Assembly: GCA_030248195.1 (NCBI GenBank)
Contig: JASAND010026118.1
Coordinates: 16,369 to 80,368, forward strand
Reading direction: 5' to 3'
DNA from: Trissonchulus latispiculum
Taxonomy: Eukaryota > Nematoda > Enoplea > Enoplida > Ironidae
Length of the DNA: 64,000 nucleotides
The notes below the pieces were generated by a model that did not search any database, was not told the origin of the DNA, and worked only from the letters and a program-made list of their open reading frames with translations. A program made the translations under genes and the position numbers. Numbering within the stretch: position 1 is the first letter of the stretch; the number at the start of each line of letters is the position of its first letter. Shown one piece after another: positions 13,095 through 24,472 of this stretch.

Positions 13095-14060
13095 GTGGAA
13101 GGTCTTGTCACCGCCAATCTAAAAGCACGACCATGATGGATTCGGAAGAGAGTGACGATGCCACTACCTATACGTCGGCTCCACCTGGGAATAAGACGAC
13201 GCCGTCTCAGTTTCAGGTATCGGCGGTCCTGATGCTCGGATCGCAGCTGACTGAGGTTACAGCTGAAAAGGCTTAGTTACAAGTGGAGCTGGCCCGGTTG
13301 AAAGATATGATGTCGGAACTAGAAGAGTGTGAAACAAAACCAGAATTGCAGAGTTGGAGCAAGAGATTATTTCAGCGAAAGAAAATGCAAAGACTGCCGG
13401 AAAACTGAGCGGAGATAGGCTAAAAAGTCAGGCGGAGGAAATTCTAAAACTTGCCGAGAAAAAGGAAAAATTGTGGAAGAAGGTCATGTCACCGCCTCTC
13501 TAAAAGCATGATCATGATGGATTTGGAACAGAGTGGGGATGCCACTACCTATACGTCGGCTCCACCTGGGAATAAGACGACGCCGTCTCAGTTTCATGTA
13601 TCGGCGGTCCTGATGCTCGGATCGCAGCTGACTGAGGTTACAGCTGAAAAGGCTGAGTTACAAGTGGAACTGGCCCGGTTGAAAGATAAGATGTCGGAAC
13701 TAGAAGAGTGTGAAACAAAACCAGAATTGCAGAGTTGGAGCAAGAGATTATTTCAGCGAAAGAAAATGCAAAGACTGCCGGAAAACTGAGCGGAGATAGG
13801 CTAAAAAGTCAGGCGGAGGAAATTCTAAAATTTGCCGAGAAAAAGGAAAAATTGTTGAAGAAGGTCATGTCACCGCCTCTCTAAAAGCATGATCATGATG
13901 GATTTGGAACAGAGTGAGGATGCCACTACCTGTACGTAGGCTTCACCTGGGAATAAGGAGACGCTGTCTCAGTCTCAGGAATCGGCGGTCCTGATGCTCA
14001 GATCGCAACTTGTGAAAACATGGAAAACGTCACAAAGGAGAAGCTACAAGGAACTGAAGA
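13095..14060 (+). repeat. Tandem array of ~380-bp units encoding broken coiled-coil segments
   Basis: Units begin near 13095, 13473 and 13854 (periods 378 and 381 bp); the third decays after about 150 bp. A partial fourth copy lies at 12319-12394. Each unit encodes an S/T-rich lead (ATTYTSAPPGNKTTPSQ), a leucine-rich helix (LTEVTAEKAELQVELARL) and then, in another frame, a second helix (LEQEIISAKENAKTAGKL). Unit 1 has a TAG where unit 2 has GAG. The switch of frame in the middle of the helix marks old decay. No promoter or splice structure was found. Confidence 0.75.
13451..13789 (+). pseudogene. Longest open frame of the coiled-coil array
   Basis: A 112-residue frame covering unit 2. The central heptad-like stretch (residues about 60-90) is rich in E, K and L and would form a coiled coil. 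The N-terminal 20 residues come from the end of unit 1 read in a different frame, and the C-terminal residues (SWSKRLFQRKKMQRL) are out of frame relative to the better coiled-coil continuation. I regard it as a fragment, not a functional gene. Family unknown. Confidence 0.35.
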
Positions 14061-14330
14061 ATTTCAAATTTCTGCGTAGGAACACGAATGTATAAAGTAT
14101 TGCATGTCTTAACTAATTGATAGAATAGAATAATATTAATGAATTAATAGAATTATTGTATGCATGCATCAGTCTAATTTACAGTAAAACAAGTAAACAA
14201 TTACGTTTCCGCATGTTAATCTGGTGTGCTTTACTAATACCGTTTCAGTTATAATGTTATTTTATTGGAAAATAACGAATTTACATGCCTGTTACAGCAA
14301 CAAGACAAGCATTAAATATTCTGCTTTCAC

Positions 14331-14403
14331 AAATGTCACAGATGAACCATCGGAAATTCCTTCACCATTTGAGAAGTAAAGTGAGTATAAATGTTGTTTG
14401 AGA

Positions 14404-14436
<33 letters not shown>

Positions 14437-14593
14437 CGTGTGTGTGTGTTTGTGTGTGTGTGTGTGCGTGTGTGTGTGTGTTTTAGCAAAACTGCACTTT
14501 TTGGCAATGTGCACATTTGCCAGTCATTTTGGAGAAACTGCACTCGGATAAACTACTTTAAGAAATGTCACAGATGAACCATCGGAAATTCCT
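14331..14593. repeat. 31-bp direct repeats around a TG microsatellite
   Basis: The string AATGTCACAGATGAACCATC plus the following bases through AAATTCCT occurs at 14331-14361 and again at 14563-14593. Between them is the (TG)n tract at 14413-14482. Confidence 0.85.
14413..14482. repeat. (TG)n microsatellite
   Basis: About 68 bases of TG with three CG or TT interruptions. Confidence 0.95.
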
Positions 14594-14675
14594 AATACCA
14601 CAGCGTAATACTGCTAATAAGAAATTATTTATATTATTTGTAAAGATGCATTTAATTGTTTATTATTTATTTATT
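14593..14675. repeat. Direct repeat, right copy (pairs with 12017-12100)
   Basis: Second copy of the AATAAGAAATTATTTATAT segment, same orientation as the copy at 12017. Confidence 0.7.
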
Positions 14676-14677
14676 TA

Positions 14678-14890
14678 ACCATATGCTGCGGTTGACCCGT
14701 TGACTAGCAGCATAAACTTTAATATCTTAATTAAATTCAGTTCGATTACCAGTAAATTTTGCTTCGGTTGACCAGGCCAACTTGCAGCATTAATTTCTTA
14801 AATTCAAGTCAGAGAGCAATAGATTCTTTACTCATATGCTGCGGTTGACCCAGCCAACTAGCAGCATAAACTTTAGTGTCTTAACTAAAT
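14678..14890. repeat. Three tandem copies of a ~75-bp GCTGCGGTTGACC unit
   Basis: Units near 14678, 14758 and 14831 each carry (C)ATATGCTGCGGTTGACC, then AACTAGCAGCAT, then a run toward TCTTAA.TAAAT. The middle unit is the most diverged. Within a unit, TGCTGC and GCAGCA can pair, giving a weak stem. Confidence 0.7.
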
Positions 14891-16499
14891 AGAGAAAAGG
14901 CTTTAAGTCTAAGACTAATGGATTAGGAAAGTACAATGATTTCATTAGGAAAGTACAATGATTTCATTCCATTAAAGGGTCTAATTTTCATGCCAGAACA
15001 GTGCAATTGTTAGTATTGTTCGTTGAAAATCCACACGGCAGAGAACACAGAAAACAGACATTGATACAGTAGTGTAGTCATATATCTGTATCTTAACTAT
15101 ATCTGTTGAGGACTTGCAAATGGGATTCATCTTTGATTAGATACTTTTCAAATTTAGTTTAGAAATTTTGGTTTTAACGTTAACCTGTAAGCTGTCTAAA
15201 ATCAAGAATTCCAAGATTGGGAAAATATTGGTATGGCCACGTTCAAAAATTAAATATACGTTAATGCGAATGAAATCTCTTAATATAAAGTTCCTACTCC
15301 CTAGTAAAGGCAGGAGCCAACGTATTCATTCGGTTTATTACAAGTGAAAGTTTATTTGAATTTAGTACAAGTGAAAGCCAAGTTTATTACAAGTGAAACA
15401 GCAAAAAGAATGTAAACTCTGTGGCATGAACCTCACAGAACGGGTTTTGTGAGGTTTGAGCCTCACACAAGTAGTTTTGTGCGATTTCGGGTTTGGGTCA
15501 TCGTCCTCACAAAACTTGCCTTCGTGCACAGACTCTCACTACTTGTTGGCACAATGTTGTCTTGCCATTGATGATTTTAAATAAACTTTATTGCGTCATG
15601 GTTCAGTCAAATTCAGCCAAGTCAGGTGGTATGGTGGTGGTATCCTTTTGTGCAGTGCCTTGGTGGAAACGTTTTAAAACGCTATCACATTCGCAATTCT
15701 GGGAGTTGGAAAAAGCCTTATACATTGTTTTAAAGCTTATAATTAGGACATTCACATGAGCTTAGGAAACTAGCAAAAACAAAGGAAAACCTTTCTGACA
15801 TATCGGCTAAATGTGACCAAAAACTTTTGAACATCGATTTCTCGAAACTGTAGAATCGGCCAAAAGTTCTTTTTATCCCATAATATGGAGGACATATGTG
15901 ACGAGGGACGTTTTCTGGATTTGGCTCAGCAATTCTTAACGGTAGAGAAAATCGGCAAAATGCACAGTAACATGAAATTTTCAATTTCATTACATGAAAA
16001 TCATGTTTGTAGTAAACTGTATGATGAGCTGACAAATAGTTTTTGGATTTGGCAACCGAAACGATGATAATAACTTGATGATAATTCTCCTTTCAGTTCA
16101 ACTAAATCCAGGTTTTTGATTTGTAAACAGTTCTATTGCGCACCACCTAAAAGACAATTCGTTAGCTCAACTGAAGCGTCGAACTGAAGTATAAGTCAAA
16201 CATATCTTAGTAAATGTAAGTAAGCAAGTAAGTAAGTAATGTTGCGACACGTTTTTGGAATAAAATTATCCTATTTCAACAATTTGGGAAATCTATAAAA
16301 ACTTGGAAAGTGACTAAAACAGAATGTTGAATATGGATCCAACATTTAAAGAGAAATTAATTGAAACGATCTTATCACCAAGATTAACAATAAGTCATCT
16401 TTATTGAAATGAACAAGAACCTCAGGACAGTTTGTAGTTTTGTTATCGCAAAGCAGTAACTTCAAACAGTAGGCAGAAGTTAAATAGGCATAAGTACAG
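14891..16499. other. Intergenic, no recognisable gene
   Basis: Near 15420-15515 a CCTCACA/TTTTGTGAGG phrase repeats in both orientations, giving several overlapping short stems. A frame at 15493-15759 has no domain. Nothing else is recognised. Confidence 0.5.
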
Positions 16500-17065
16500 T
16501 AAAGCCCTTGAAAGCTCTTGATGAGCTGAGCACGCTTTTTGATAGAGCCAACTCGCAGAAATGAGCCCATATCTCGGAATTTACGTAGAACGTCCAACCA
16601 GAGTTAAATCCGAATTCGTGAATTCAGGGAATTTGGTGCATTTTTAAACATTGGTTCTAGTGCAAGATTTGTTCTGCTCATCAAGAGCTTTCGAATGATA
16701 CCCGTACTGTAGGTATTGGAGAAAATGTTTATAATCCAAAAAAAATTTGAATTCGGGGAATTGATCAAATTTTCAAGAGTTCGTTCAATTACAAAAGTTG
16801 TTAAGCTTGTTAGGATCTCTTGAATGATAGCCATCTTATGGGTATTGGAGAAAATTTTTAAAATCCGAAAATTTTGATAACCCGGAATTCCGGAAGTTGG
16901 GTACATTTTCGTGGAAGGCTTCTAAGAGCTAAAATGTGTAGTGATACCAGCTCTATGCGATTCTAAAAACAAATTGATTACGATAAAAATCGGTCGAAAA
17001 ACCAAAAAGTTTTAAATTATCCGTAAATTAAACCTGAAATTCCGGTTTCTTCCTGACTGCACTAC
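16500..17065. repeat. Half copy of the inverted-repeat element found at 62633-63810
   Basis: Shares the internal phrases of the element at 62.6-63.8 kb in the same order: AGCTCTTGATGAGCTGA, ATTGGTTCTAGTGCAAGATT, GAGCTTTCGAATGATACC, TATTGGAGAAAAT and TACCAGCTCTATGCGATT. It contains two of the ~125-bp internal subrepeats. The terminal arms seen at 62.6 and 63.8 kb are missing here. Confidence 0.7.
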
Positions 17066-17605
17066 AATAAAAACCGTTCAGAGTTTCTATTAAATATTTT
17101 AGGTTTATACATCACTTAAAAATAAAAGCAACAAGAAAATGCAATTATAGTCAGGATGTCTGATACAAATTAAAAAGTACGATTCATGAATAGTATTTGC
17201 TATGTGCGCCATATTATGATGATACGCCATATTATGATATACGCGTGATGAAGAAAGAACAGATTTCAGAAACAGTTGCACTATGTATAACTTAAATACA
17301 AATACTGAACCCTATAGCAATGGTTTTGATGAACTCAGGACAGCACCAACTAAGTTTAAGAATAGCTGAGGAACTGTGAAAACAAGTCTATTCTTTTAAA
17401 TGAGAAATAATATATATTCTTCTACTATGTTGCAATTAATCTTCAACAAATCTGGTATAGTCCTCAGTAAAATCAAAATTAAAATTATTAACCAACGAAT
17501 TAATAAGCCAACTTTGTCCTTAGCATGTGACAGTAATATTGAGAAGCTGATTCCCTCAAAAATGGCCATTTTTTGAACCTCAAAACAGTTTTTGCTTATA
17601 CTGGC

Positions 17606-17780
17606 TTAGCCCATACGTGTGCTTTTCACCCCCCCCCCAGACCTGAGCTCACCCCCCCAGAAGGGTCCCTCACCCCCCCCCCAGAATCCGGATTTTTCCG
17701 GTAAAAAACCGGAAAAATCCGGTTTTTCGGCGGCCTTCGGCCGCCCTTCACCCCCCCCCCCCCCAGAACTTCCCCTCCTG
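17606..17780. repeat. C-run repeat with GGCCTTCGGCC hairpin core
   Basis: Three C-runs of 7-14 bases frame a core with TCCGGTTTTTCGGCGGCC and GGCCTTCGGCCG. It resembles the dispersed family with G/C runs and a GGCTTCGCC hairpin seen at nine or more other places here. On the minus strand the G-runs could form a G-quadruplex. Confidence 0.6.
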
Positions 17781-18826
17781 CACATGTCTGGCTTAGCCAC
17801 TAGAGATAGCTCAAGGTTTGTAAAAGCAAAAATGTTCATTTTCATGCCCTCTTTCCAGCCATAACAACCAAATCCGTGTCTTGTCTGCATACTGGGAGCC
17901 TAAGGCCAAAAACCAAAACTTTCTAATCTTTTGGCGTAAAAATACGGGACTGGTCCCAGAATGTTAAAAAGCACGGAAATAGGTTATTTAGTAAGTTTTG
18001 GCCATTAGCGTAAAGGATTAAAGCCGTCTGATTTAAAAATACCCGAAAGGAAACCAACACCTTCCGCTAAAATCGTCTACTGAATTAGCTTCAACTAAAA
18101 AGTTGCAGTGATCACCATGATTGCATATTAAATCAGACTCCGTGATGTGTGGTGAATTTGTCTTTTGGATGAAGTTTTTTCGTCTGTAAGTAAAGTCTGT
18201 ACATATATTGGATCAATATATGATTCAAAATTCCAATCCTGGCTTTGCGACAAATTGCATACTGTACAGGAATATCAAGTAATTTATCATGAAGCTGTAT
18301 GTTCAGAGTAAAATTGGATGTGAAAAAGTTTTAGTAACGCACAGAAGGTTGTGTAAGATGTCGCCACAAGTTTTCAGTTGTACGACCAACTGATTGTACT
18401 TGTTTCCATAATGGAAATAAAAATCTGAAAATAGGAATGTGTTCAATGTTCAAGTGTGAGAAGAATGTTAACCAACAAAAATATAATCTAGTAGCAAATG
18501 TTGAAAACAGATGGCAGAACTTGCCAACGGGTTAAACTGCCGGTATTTGCAGGCTAGTATATAGAGTTGGGTGATTGTCTGAACTAGAATTATAAAAACT
18601 GGAACTTGGTGTCAGGTTATCTCAATGTTTAAATTTAAACTGATAAATTTACCTATCAAAGCGGCCACTTTGATGTTATGGGAAAGCATGACAGATATAG
18701 CATTTTTCAACAAGTTTTCAAGAGCACAGAATATAACCTTTTCAAACTAGATCATCAAAGATCGACAAATGAAAGAACAAACGAAACTAAGATTGTCACT
18801 ACAGCACCTCCGACCCGAAAAATTAG
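17781..18826. other. Intergenic, no recognisable gene
   Basis: Plain A+T-rich sequence. No frame with a domain and no repeat that I can pair within the window. Confidence 0.45.
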
Positions 18827-18899
18827 GGCCCGAGGTGGGGATCGAACCCACAACCGTTGGCTGTCTAGGCCAACGCTCTACCGATTGAGCCACCCGGGC
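18827..18899 (-). tRNA. tRNA-like sequence, anticodon AGA (probably SINE or tRNA-derived)
   Basis: Folds as a full cloverleaf on the minus strand: acceptor GCCCGGG with CTCGGGC (one G-U), D stem GCTC/GAGC, anticodon stem TTGGC/GCCAA with loop CTAGACA (anticodon AGA), T stem GTGGG/CCCAC with loop TTCGATC. AGA would read serine, but tRNA-Ser normally has a long variable arm and this has only five bases. C at position 37 is also unusual. A tRNA-derived repeat head or an unusual pseudogene is more likely than a working tRNA-Ser. Confidence 0.5.
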
Positions 18900-19123
18900 A
18901 CAATCGAACCAAGCTTAAGTTGGAATTCGTTCCCAAACTGTAGTGACATTTTAGAAGACGCTTTCGCGCCAGTCATAGGCAAAGTCATACAATTTTTGGG
19001 GAGGGCAAATTACAAAAACTTTGAGAATTTTATTTTGATAAATTACCTTCGCTGCTTAATTAAACCTTTTGACATTTACTAGTATGCAAAAGACTGCTGT
19101 GCAAAAAAATTAGTTTTAACAAT

Positions 19124-19156
19124 AATGGTAATGCTCCTAATTTGAGCATTACCATT
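19124..19156. repeat. Perfect 13-bp inverted repeat (hairpin)
   Basis: AATGGTAATGCTC at 19124-19136 is the exact reverse complement of GAGCATTACCATT at 19144-19156, with a 7-base loop. No T-run follows, so it does not look like a terminator. It lies just upstream of a partial tRNA-like B-box sequence. Confidence 0.85.
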
Positions 19157-19177
19157 GAAAACTTGAAAAAAAATTGT

Positions 19178-19224
19178 CCGGAGTCAGAAGGGCCGTGGTT
19201 CGATCCCCGGCGGGACCAATTCTT
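19178..19224 (+). pseudogene. 3' fragment of a tRNA-like sequence
   Basis: Contains a B-box-like TGGTTCGATCCCCGG followed by CGGGACCA, as at the 3' end of a tRNA or a tRNA-derived SINE. The 5' half is not present upstream; the T stem pairs poorly. Confidence 0.4.
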
Positions 19225-20344
19225 TACTTTCAATGGTGGGTGAAAAGCTGAACCTCCCTCTTCTGTTCTCTCTTCTAGGTCCTGGTTTCGTGGGTACGAG
19301 GGTGCCTGACGCCTACCGTTTAGGTTTGTCCTTAGTTTCTTCCTGATCCGCCCGCCCTGGCAGCCTCGCCACATGTAGCGCAGCAGTTTCGAAGTGTTTT
19401 TAGAAGCACGCATCAAATGAAAATGGATCTTTCTCCAGTGGATCAAATGCCGCGGCAACATATTTGCTAATTAAAGTTATATGGCCAGCAGAAGTTTGCT
19501 TGAGATAACCAGAAATATTCTAACGTCTACAGGCAAGGAATTTGTAATGAATACAGTCGAAGACTTTGTTGCTCTTTCAAGTGGACGGAATGGATTTTCG
19601 AAGACTTGTTTGTTAAAAAAATTGATTAGATGATTTATACCCAAGGTCATCCTCACTGCAAGAATTCGACAGAAATAGTAAAGACAGTTTAGTCTTTAGT
19701 TTGGACAATGGGGTGATCTAGTGTCGCTTTCTCAAACATATATAAATAGAAATTAACACGGGGTAGAAATCTGGGGGTGTCTTATTGAGGGTTCCTGGGT
19801 TCTTGGTGGTTCTTCGAAGGTGTCTACTGTTTTATGATAGGAACCTATTTAACTTGTTACCATCATTCCGGTGTTTTATATGCACTCACGCCCACCAAGC
19901 TCGTGCAAACCTTCAAAACAACTTCTTTTGAACGTCTTTTCCCTTGTGTCACCGTAATTTGTTATAGCTGACTTTGACTAGCTCGCCATGTCTAGCACAA
20001 AACTAGATAAGGAAACCCATGCGGCTGAGACCGCCGCGAAAAAACAGTTGCTGTTTCCAGTTTCGCCTGCATTAAAACACTGTTACAGAAAAATTCATTT
20101 TACAAAGCAAGCACATAGTGCAGTTTGTTGTATTGCTATCTGTGATGAGTTTACTCAGGATTTTGCGCTTGCCACTGTTAGTTACCACAGCATCGGTTCC
20201 ATATGCCCGAGATTCCTGTCATATGGTTATCAATGAAGTTAACTCTTGCAATCCAGGGGTTAAAGACAGAAAAGAATCATTGAGGTAAGATTTAATTGCC
20301 GCAACGATGAAAGGCCTTTATTAGTTCGATGATCGTTATGAACT
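19225..20344. other. Intergenic, possible extra remnant
   Basis: A frame at 19988-20236 (82 residues, with C and H in its second half) just upstream of the hAT-like remnant could be part of it, but I recognise no motif. Otherwise nothing is called. Confidence 0.35.
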
Positions 20345-21622
20345 ATGAATTATCGTTATGGGCTGGACCCTTCCTGGCTTAGCGGACATATTGATAAATA
20401 TGTTCAAAATACAGACATAACTTTTCGCAGTTGGGTGCGACTTATCATTGACCCCGACAATATCGGCGATACTAGATTGAGGTGTCGTCTGAAAAAATAT
20501 CTGATGGATGACGGCAGTAAAATCCTCACAGTTCCTTTACAATTAACCACGCCGGGAGGAATTCTTCTGAAAGATGCCCTGATCCAAAACTATAGAGCTC
20601 AGCTCTTCTGTATCATGTTGTTCGTGACCAAAAAGGAAGCAACGGAAAGGACCGGTGTTCTTCAAATAACTGTGCATTTAAAGCTATTGGAAATACTCGA
20701 GTCCAGAAATAGTCGACCAGTTACTACAGAACCTGACCAATTACGTTCAGTGATGCGGCAGGGAGCCAATGACAGTCCATTTGAAGAAATAGCAAATATG
20801 TTGGGTGTAGTATATGCATCTGTGAAGTTAAATGCGCCATTTCAGAAGCATCCTGACATGGTTCAGCTGCTGGAAAGTCGAGGCGTCAAACAGGGTGGAA
20901 AAGAATCAGTGATCTGCGATGGCTGCAATTAGAATTACAGGATTTCTGGCAGATAGGATGGTATGATTCGCATCGGATGGTGCAAGTGTTTATATTGGAC
21001 GTATAAACGGAGTAACTGCTAAAGTAAGATCATTCACTGAAAACCAAGACTTGCCTGGGATCTACTGCATGATTCACCGATTATATATATACCTTTAACA
21101 GTGATCGAGGCGGAAAGCTCACTATACAGTGCTGTTGCGGAAAGCGTAGGCGAACTGTTATAAATTTCCAACATTTTTTCATTGCAACATTGCATGGCTC
21201 ACCGATGACAGCTAGCTATATCGCGTGCTTGGAAAAATTTTCCTACCCACATTAGCTTCAATAAACTAATCAACTCCATATATACCTTTAACAGTAACCG
21301 AGGCGCAAAGCGGAAAGTTCACAGAGCTGTTTACGAATTTTCCTACATTTTTAATGTTAAATGGGTGGCTAGTGAAGCAGCGGCAGTATGTAAACTTATT
21401 CGAGGATTTATTGCATTGCAAAAAAGCTTAACAGACATTAAGTCAAAAGAAGGTTCATTTGATGCTACAACAAAGGCAATGGCAGAGGGAATCCTAACAG
21501 ACTTAAAAGACCCTAATTTTCTGTTGTGTTCACTGGATGTATGATATTCTTTCCGTGTTAGGAAGGCTTAGCAAATTCTTACAAGAGGAATCCGGTGTTT
21601 TAATGGAAAAATAAAGTACGAT
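20345..21622 (+). pseudogene. Decayed hAT-like (ZBED/KIAA1586-type) transposase
   Basis: Three blocks in order resemble animal hAT-derived transposase-like proteins. (1) A 195-residue frame (20345-20932) ends with a segment like the 'K..PF..HPDL..L...NGV..G' motif of this family (LNAPFQKHPDMVQLLESRGV). (2) From 20973 comes SDGASVYIGRINGVTAKV, then CMIHR: the family's SDGAS..G..NGV..K block followed by the C-x-x-H. (3) From about 21350 there is FNVKWVASEAAAVCKLI, then ILTDLKDPNFLLCSLDV, which after a one-base shift continues MYDILSVLGRLSKFLQEES. Stops, a frame shift near 21540 and a non-coding insertion at 21095-21340 show it is dead. The insertion carries a repeated phrase (TATATATACCTTTAACAGT). 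Confidence 0.65.
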
Positions 21623-24400
21623 AGGCTGCAGAGCCGGTCTGCTGTTATCACTAGGTAATTAAAGTAACATAGCTACGGCAACAGCGTTTCTCCTAACCTG
21701 AGAATGTAATTCAGTATTGATTTTCAAACAACTGTCTTGTTTTAAGCATGGGCAGCGAATGATATACAATCTTCCATATCTTTTTCCTGTCTTGTAGTCT
21801 CCTATAAAACCATCGTCAGAATATAAAAAGGAAAATGCCAAGCTGCATTGAACACGAATAACGACTTGTGAAGAGATTGACAGTGTGAATTCAACCTGAT
21901 GTCTTTGATCTGGAATCAAGTCCCCTCACCACCCATCAGTAGCTAATAGCGGTTGGGCTTGGAATCACTACAGAGACATTTTTGGGGTTGGCTAGTTTTT
22001 GTCCTTAATTAGCAAAATCTCGTAGAAAGTTTAGGGTTGCGTACTTGCGTAAAATATTTCTCACATACATACATTAACATAGGGTCGGGTCCTGGGGGGG
22101 GGGGGGGGGGGCTTGTCCCCAGAAAATTTTGAGGGGGCTTGTACCTTGAACCAAAATTTCGGGGGGGCTTGTACCTCAATAACAAATTTGTAAAATTTTT
22201 CGAAAAATTAACGCTAATTTTATTAAAATTAGCAATTTTAAAAAATCTTTAATTTTTTAAAAAAAATTTCAAAATTTTGCCCGATTTTCCTGAAAAATTA
22301 AGCATTTTTTGCTAAAAAATTCCGGCGAAGCCGGAAATTTTTTGAAATTTTAGTGTAAAAATTAAATTTTTCCGGCTACTTTTGCGTACCCCTTGGCCAT
22401 TTTTTCGTTACCCCTTGTCCCCGACGGCGGTAGGGCTTGTCCATTGTCCGTGTTGGGGAAGCTTGGACCCCCCCAGACCCCCCCCGCGTTAGCCTATGCT
22501 CACATACATCGATTAATATGCCTTCCTGGTACAGCTAAAATACACTGATGCACTTCATGGTGATCAAAGTGAAAGTTTTTCAAATACATAATTTCAGCCC
22601 GGAGGATATTGGTTCACCAGAGGCGTATATGGGCTCTTACTATGTCTACTTAGTTCCTCATATTCGGACTGCTTGTCGTTGTCTTGTTCTTTAGAAATAG
22701 CTGGTGAAACGCTGAAATTTTCAAAGAGTGCAGTAATGGCAATCCAATCAAGTAGCCATTGCTTAACCCTAGCTTTTGACTAATTTAGCGTTCACTTGGC
22801 TGAAGTTTCGTCAATGTTTGAAAAAAATAGAAATTCGGTTTGTGCCCTAGTTCAGTTTTAGTTAGAAAATAACCTGTATTCTAAACCTTGAATTTATAGC
22901 TAATCTATGCTGCGAAAATGAGCAGGCTTTATGCCTAGCAGCCGGTCAACTAGTAATAAGAAATGGTTTGCATGTATACGGTGCGAGTTAGATTTGGCCC
23001 GTCAAAATTAACCGCTGAACGCTCCGCTGCGTGAAATTCTTTACGGAGTATTTGAAGCTTCCTAAGTGCTTGTGGTGCTGGCTCAGTGCCAATGTCAGCG
23101 ACGTACAGTTTGACCTATCTATGGTTATTCGAATTCATTTTAGCGCAAGGCAACACAATCAATCTTTTTTACTCCGATAGTCCGGATCGACCTTTGACGA
23201 CAACACAACACAATTGCATCAATGCACCATGCATCCACTAAGTCTGCCCGGGCCGCATTTTACGCAGAAACTATGAAGTGCATGGTATAAGGAATGGAAT
23301 CTTTGTATGGATTATTTAAGTTTGCAAAAATTGCAATATTACAAATGAACCTTTGCCATCATAAAATAACCATAAATAACCATCATAAACTTACATACTT
23401 CTGAATGCTGGCTAGCGGCACAAATCATACGTGAATTCCACTAAATTTTTAAACCACATATTTCTGGCGTGGTTACGAAAATGCAATATTATTCTGCCGC
23501 ACAGAGTATTACAATGTGGATTCAGTAATCTAATAGAATGACTGAAAAAGTAAGAATTACTGGAAAGATATTGTCATTAGCTCAACGTTATTTTTCAAAA
23601 TAACCGCTATGGTAAAGACTGAATTCTTAGGCTTAAATTTTGTGCGAAACAAATCAAGCCTAATTTTAAATAAGATAGGGAAATAATTATTGTTTAGCAC
23701 CTGAGAACAAAACAAAAACATAACAGGAAAAAACGCAATAGATGTAATTCAATTCAGCTCACAGCAAACTCAAACAAACATATTCGCGTGATTTATATCA
23801 CGCTTCTTTTTTGAAAATGTAGCATGTTTGTAACTAAATTTAGTAACTGAATATCTTCCTTTGAGATGACAACAACGCAATTCAACGGATATACATTTGT
23901 TCCATCGTTGACAAGCTTTCTTGTAACTAATATTTTGATATCGTAGAAGATTGAAAGTGCTCAATACGGTAATGCTGCATATGACCAAAAATGAAAGTGA
24001 CGAAAACTGCCGTAGGACCAAATTTGAAGGCTCTCGCTGACTAAATAATAAGCTGCAATGAGACCAAAGGATCAAATTTTTTAAGGTGTCTATTCTCTGA
24101 ACGATCAGTGATCATCAAGGCTATTAACTTCAATAGAATCTTCAGCAAAGCGGCACAGGACGATAGACTTCTGCCATGAGGCCAAAGCTAAAAAGTTTTA
24201 AAGTTCTGGCGTTAAAACACTTCATTAATTTATCTATAACAATCTTGCTTGTTGACTGCTAACTTTAAGCTCACAGGGAAACCTCGAAAATTGTGAACCA
24301 TTATTTCGCACAAAAAGATTCCACAATGGGGGAGGGAGTAAATGTTACCCAGGTACAATTTCTTGAAGCCATCCTCATTCATGCCACCAACCAAAATCCA
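21623..24400. other. Intergenic with one dispersed repeat
   Basis: Apart from the G-run repeat at 22085-22490, I see no gene. Frames at 21659-21919 and 23770-24075 (minus) have no recognisable domain. Confidence 0.45.
22085..22490. repeat. G-run repeat with GGCGAAGCCGG hairpin core
   Basis: Starts with an 18-base G run and further runs of G, passes through an AAAATTT-rich core with TCCGGCGAAGCCGGAAA at about 22321, and ends in C runs. It belongs to the dispersed family also seen at 43.0, 44.6, 48.6, 52.1, 54.3, 56.2, 59.3 and 62.0 kb. Confidence 0.75.
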
Positions 24401-24472
24401 AGCCCCCGGTGAGGATTGAACTCACGACCCCTGGTTTACGAGACCAGTGCTCTGCCACTGAGCTACGGAGGC
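24401..24472 (-). tRNA. tRNA-Thr (anticodon CGT)
   Basis: A clean 72-base cloverleaf on the minus strand. Acceptor GCCTCCG pairs with CGGGGGC (one T-G). D stem GCTC/GAGC; anticodon stem CTGGT/ACCAG with loop CTCGTAA (T33, anticodon CGT, A37); variable GGGTC; T stem GTGAG/CTCAC with loop TTCAATC. There is no intron and CCA is not encoded. A TTTT lies about 12 bases downstream, a possible RNA polymerase III stop. A box and B box are both intact. It fits animal tRNA-Thr well. A recent tRNA-derived repeat cannot be excluded, since two related tRNA-like sequences lie in the window. Confidence 0.85.

Noticed and set aside
14292..14543. Frame encoding HT repeats
   Set aside because: Translation of the TG microsatellite.
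17606..17890. Proline- and glycine-rich frames on both strands
   Set aside because: They arise from C and G runs of a dispersed repeat.
18827..18899. Confident tRNA-Ser(AGA) gene
   Set aside because: The cloverleaf is good, but serine tRNAs need a long variable arm, absent here. Kept as tRNA-like only.
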